From assembly GCF_029892485.1 (NCBI RefSeq), contig NZ_JARXVG010000009.1, positions 186,001-250,000 of the forward strand: a DNA stretch of 64,000 nt, in the 5' to 3' direction. Under the pieces are notes generated by a model, which did not search any database, had not been told where the DNA came from, and was given only the letters and a program-made list of their open reading frames with translations. Position numbers and translations under genes: made by a program. Below are positions 61,564-64,000 of this stretch, piece after piece; position 1 is the first letter of the stretch; every line of letters starts with the position of its first letter. This stretch comes from Variovorax boronicumulans. GTDB taxonomy: Bacteria > Pseudomonadota > Gammaproteobacteria > Burkholderiales > Burkholderiaceae_C.

Positions 61564-62355
61564 TTGGATACGACGCCACTCCAGCAGTCCCCACTGACCC
61601 GCGGCGCACCGCGATGGCTTGCAAAGATCGAAAGTGCTCACCTGAAGCCTGTCGATCGAACATCGGCGAATCCGTGGCCAGGCTTTCTGGCCGGCCAGGC
61701 GGAGAAGCCGGTCCGGGTGTTGCTGATCGACGAGGACGGCAATGCACGGCGCTCGATCGCCCATGAGTTGCTCGCCGACGCGCGCGTGTGCGTGGCCGGC
61801 GAGGCGGGCAATCTGCCGGAAGCGCGGCGCCTGCTGGCACAAGGCGAATTCGACGTGCTCATCCTCGACATCCGGCTCGGTGGCGGCAAGGGATTCGACC
61901 TGATCGACGTCGCCAGGCAGCACTGCAGTTCAGCCGAGGTCATCGTGCATTCGACGCTGGACGACGAGGTTCATGTCCGCCGTGCGTTCGCCGCGGGCGC
62001 ATCGGGGTACCTGGACAAGAACTCCTGGTTCCAGAATTTCACGCAGGCCGTGTTGCAGGTCGTCAACGGCGGCGCCGCCGTCTCGCCCAATGTCACCCGG
62101 CACCTGCTCAGCCGGCTGGGGCCGGTCGCTCCCTGGCAACCGGCCGACGACGGCCCGCTCCGCAGGAAGCTTTCGGTGCGGGAGCGGGAAGTGCTGCTGC
62201 TCGTGGCCAAGGGCCACCTTACCCAGGACATCGCCCACCAGCTGTCCATCAGCGCACAGACCGTGTGCTCGCACATGAAGAACATCTGCCGCAAGCTGCA
62301 GGTGCACACACGTGCGCACGCGGTGACCATGGCCACCAGCCTGGGCTTGCTATAG
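61564..62355 (+). CDS. Orphan NarL/FixJ-family response regulator
   Basis: A 263-residue paralogue of the regulator at 26058. The receiver (VLLIDEDGNARR, Asp in FDVLILDIRLGGG, Lys in YLDKN) and the LuxR-type helix-turn-helix (LSVREREVLLLVAKGHLTQDIAHQL) are intact. It also has the N-terminal extension ending NPWPGFLAGQAEKPVRV. The start is taken as TTG 61564 because CAGGAG lies seven bases before it and because it fits the promoter box. No sensor kinase is adjacent. It is likely a second-tier regulator in the low-oxygen region. Confidence 0.85.
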   Translation: MDTTPLQQSPLTRGAPRWLAKIESAHLKPVDRTSANPWPGFLAGQAEKPVRVLLIDEDGNARRSIAHELLADARVCVAGEAGNLPEARRLLAQGEFDVLILDIRLGGGKGFDLIDVARQHCSSAEVIVHSTLDDEVHVRRAFAAGASGYLDKNSWFQNFTQAVLQVVNGGAAVSPNVTRHLLSRLGPVAPWQPADDGPLRRKLSVREREVLLLVAKGHLTQDIAHQLSISAQTVCSHMKNICRKLQVHTRAHAVTMATSLGLL

Positions 62356-62374
62356 CCATGCCTTCGTCACCGGC

Positions 62375-62388
62375 TTGATCGCCATCAA
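62375..62388 (+). promoter_or_regulatory. Perfect FNR/ANR box before phosphoketolase
   Basis: TTGAT-CGCC-ATCAA, an exact consensus match centred 64.5 bases before ATG 62446. CATACT (62411-62416) lies 22 bases after it, a good -10 for a class II promoter with a leader of about 23 bases. Confidence 0.78.
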
Positions 62389-62445
62389 CCCCCGCGCGTG
62401 CCCGCATGCCCATACTGCAACGTCCACCCCCGAAAGCAGTCACTA

Positions 62446-64000
62446 CATGCCCTCCTCTCCCGACGACCTCACGCTGCTCGATGCCTGGTGGCGCGCCGCC
62501 AACTACCTCTCGGCGGGACAGATCTACCTGATGGGCAACCCTTTGCTGCACGAGAAACTTACGCTTTCGCACATCAAGCCGCGGCTGCTGGGGCACTGGG
62601 GCACGACGCCGGGCCTGAACTTCATCTACGCGCACATGAATCGCGCCATCAACGCACGCGATCTCGATGCGATCTTCATCGCGGGCCCCGGCCATGGCGG
62701 GCCGGGCGTGGTGGCCAACACCTATCTCGAAGGCACCTACAGCGAGGTGTACCCGGCCATCGGCCAGGACGCCGAAGGCCTGCAGCGGCTGTTCACGCAG
62801 TTCTCGTTTCCCGGCGGCATTCCGAGCCACGTCGCGCCGGAAACGCCCGGCTCCATCCACGAAGGCGGCGAGCTGGGCTATTCGCTGCTGCATGCCTACG
62901 GCGCGGTGTTCGACAACCCGTCGCTGCTGGCCTGCTGCGTGATCGGCGACGGCGAAGCCGAGACCGGAGCGCTCGCGGCGAGCTGGCATTCCAACAAGTT
63001 CCTGAACCCCGCGCGCGACGGCGCGGTGCTGCCGATCCTGCATCTGAACGGCTACAAGATCGCCGGCCCCACCGTGCTGGCGCGCATCGAGGAAGAAGAA
63101 CTCACGCAGCTGCTGCGCGGCTACGGCCACGAGCCGTATTTCGTGGTGGGCGACGAGCCCATGGCCATGCACACGCAGATGGCGGCCGTGATGGACACCG
63201 CGCTCGACAGCATCCGCGCCATCCAGGCGAACGCCCGCAAGAACGGCTTTCACACCCGGCCGCGCTGGCCGATGATCGTGCTGCGCTCCCCCAAGGGCTG
63301 GACCGGGCCGCGCGAGGTGGACGGCCTGCAGATCGAGGGCACCTTCCGTGCGCACCAGGTGCCGCTCGCGGATTTCGCCAGGAAACCGGGCCACGTCGAA
63401 CTGCTCGAACAATGGCTGCGCAGCTACCGTCCTGAAACGCTGTTCGATGCGCGCGGCGCCCTGCGTCCCGAGATCGCGGCGCTCTCACCTCAAGGCCGGC
63501 GCCGCATGAGCGCCAACCCGCATGCCAACGGCGGGTTGCTGCTCAAAGACCTGGCGATGCCGCCCTTTCGCGCACACGCCGTGCCCGTGACAGCACCCGG
63601 TGCGATCGATGCCGAGGCCACGCGCGTGGCGGGCGAGTTCCTGCGCGAAGTGATGCGCGCCAGTGCGCAAGACCGCAACTTCCGGGTGATGGGCCCGGAC
63701 GAGACCGCGTCGAACCGCCTGGGCGCCCTGTTCGAGGTGACAGGGCGCGCAACGACAGCCCAGGTCTGGCCCGGCGACGACCACCTCTCGCCCGATGGCC
63801 GGGTGATGGAAGTGCTGAGCGAGCATCTGTGCCAGGGTTGGCTCGAAGGCTATCTGCTGACCGGCCGGCATGGCTTCTTCTCGTGCTACGAGGCCTTCAT
63901 CCACATCATCGATTCGATGTTCAACCAGCACGCCAAGTGGCTCAAGGTGGCGCGCGGCATCGGCTGGCGTCGGCCGATCGCCTCGTTGAACTACCTGCTC
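62446..64000 (+). CDS. xfp: Phosphoketolase (3' end outside window)
   Basis: The frame is open from ATG 62446 to the window end (518 residues of a usual 780-800). AANYLSAGQIYLMGNPLL, GPGHGGPGVVANTYLEG, GDGEAETGALAASWHSNKFL (thiamine diphosphate site) and SPKGWTGPREVDG are phosphoketolase motifs. The enzyme splits xylulose 5-phosphate and/or fructose 6-phosphate with phosphate to acetyl-phosphate plus a sugar phosphate. Acetyl-phosphate can feed acetate metabolism and phosphorylate response regulators. Its own perfect FNR box implies induction at low oxygen. The start agrees with family N-termini. Confidence 0.93.

Noticed and set aside
62398..63435. Frame of 345 codons starting MPACPYCNVHP
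   Set aside because: It overlaps the phosphoketolase gene in another frame. The phosphoketolase reading has full family motifs and a proper promoter distance; this one is Arg/Ala-rich noise.

Overview
The window is GC-rich, densely packed bacterial DNA with no rRNA, tRNA, CRISPR, prophage or insertion-sequence genes that I can see. Codon use, the run ygfZ-mltG-tmk-holB-pilZ-tatD, a Bug-type solute receptor, DUF2894/DUF802 genes and an acs/DUF485/actP module all point to a betaproteobacterium of the Burkholderiales, most like Variovorax or another Comamonadaceae. This is a judgement from gene content, not a database match.

Layout. 1-2092: end of an operon that looks like an ion-driven envelope motor (DUF802 coiled-coil protein, MotB/OmpA-like protein, DUF2894 protein). 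2118-5336: ACS-type MFS permease and an M48 membrane protease, both minus strand. 5537-8541: SDR protein, CmcJ/NvfI-type oxygenase-like protein and NtaA-type flavin monooxygenase. 8614-11276: two drug-efflux MFS transporters. 11297-14956: five-cistron view of the Pqi lipid-transport system, with PqiA split into two genes, then an MCE protein and a lipoprotein. 15115-22111: another MFS pump, HD hydrolase, LacI regulator with a 2-hydroxyacid dehydrogenase-like partner, VOC protein, MATE pump and DUF2239 protein. 22163-22998: GIY-YIG/MarR operon under two CCCGGG-centred palindromes. 23050-27854: a membrane protein, three exported proteins (one an extreme low-complexity Gly/Ala/Ser/Thr/Asn protein) and a divergent two-component system. 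27934-37119: Tex, patatin-like hydrolase, Bug receptor, LprI-type protein, Fe-alcohol dehydrogenase, HSL-type hydrolase and a thioesterase-acetyltransferase fusion. 37130-44698: lipoprotein, ygfZ and the mltG-tmk-holB-pilZ-tatD cluster with three small followers. 44945-46835: aldo/keto reductase and a divergent LysR gene broken by a frameshift. 46956-52499: Lhr helicase, then a disordered protein, a Cys-rich copper-binding protein and a UdgX-type uracil-DNA glycosylase in one operon.

52650-64000 is the most coherent region. HiPIP with a 51-residue membrane partner, a Do-type protease, two universal stress proteins, a hemerythrin protein, a small unknown protein, acetate permease and acetyl-CoA synthetase, a BON protein, an orphan response regulator and phosphoketolase are all here. 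Eight 14-bp FNR/ANR/FixK-like palindromes (TTGAT-N4-ATCAA or close variants) lie before them. Seven of the eight are centred about 60-74 bases upstream of a start codon, as expected for a site near -41.5 and a short leader. I infer a low-oxygen (ANR-type) regulon linking acetate and acetyl-phosphate metabolism with stress proteins. It resembles in principle the low-oxygen-activated locus described in Burkholderia.

The best candidates for something little described are the motor-like operon at the left edge, the exported low-complexity cassette with its two-component system, the 51-residue HiPIP partner, the disordered protein/Csp-like/UdgX operon, and the two paralogous response regulators with a shared N-terminal extension.
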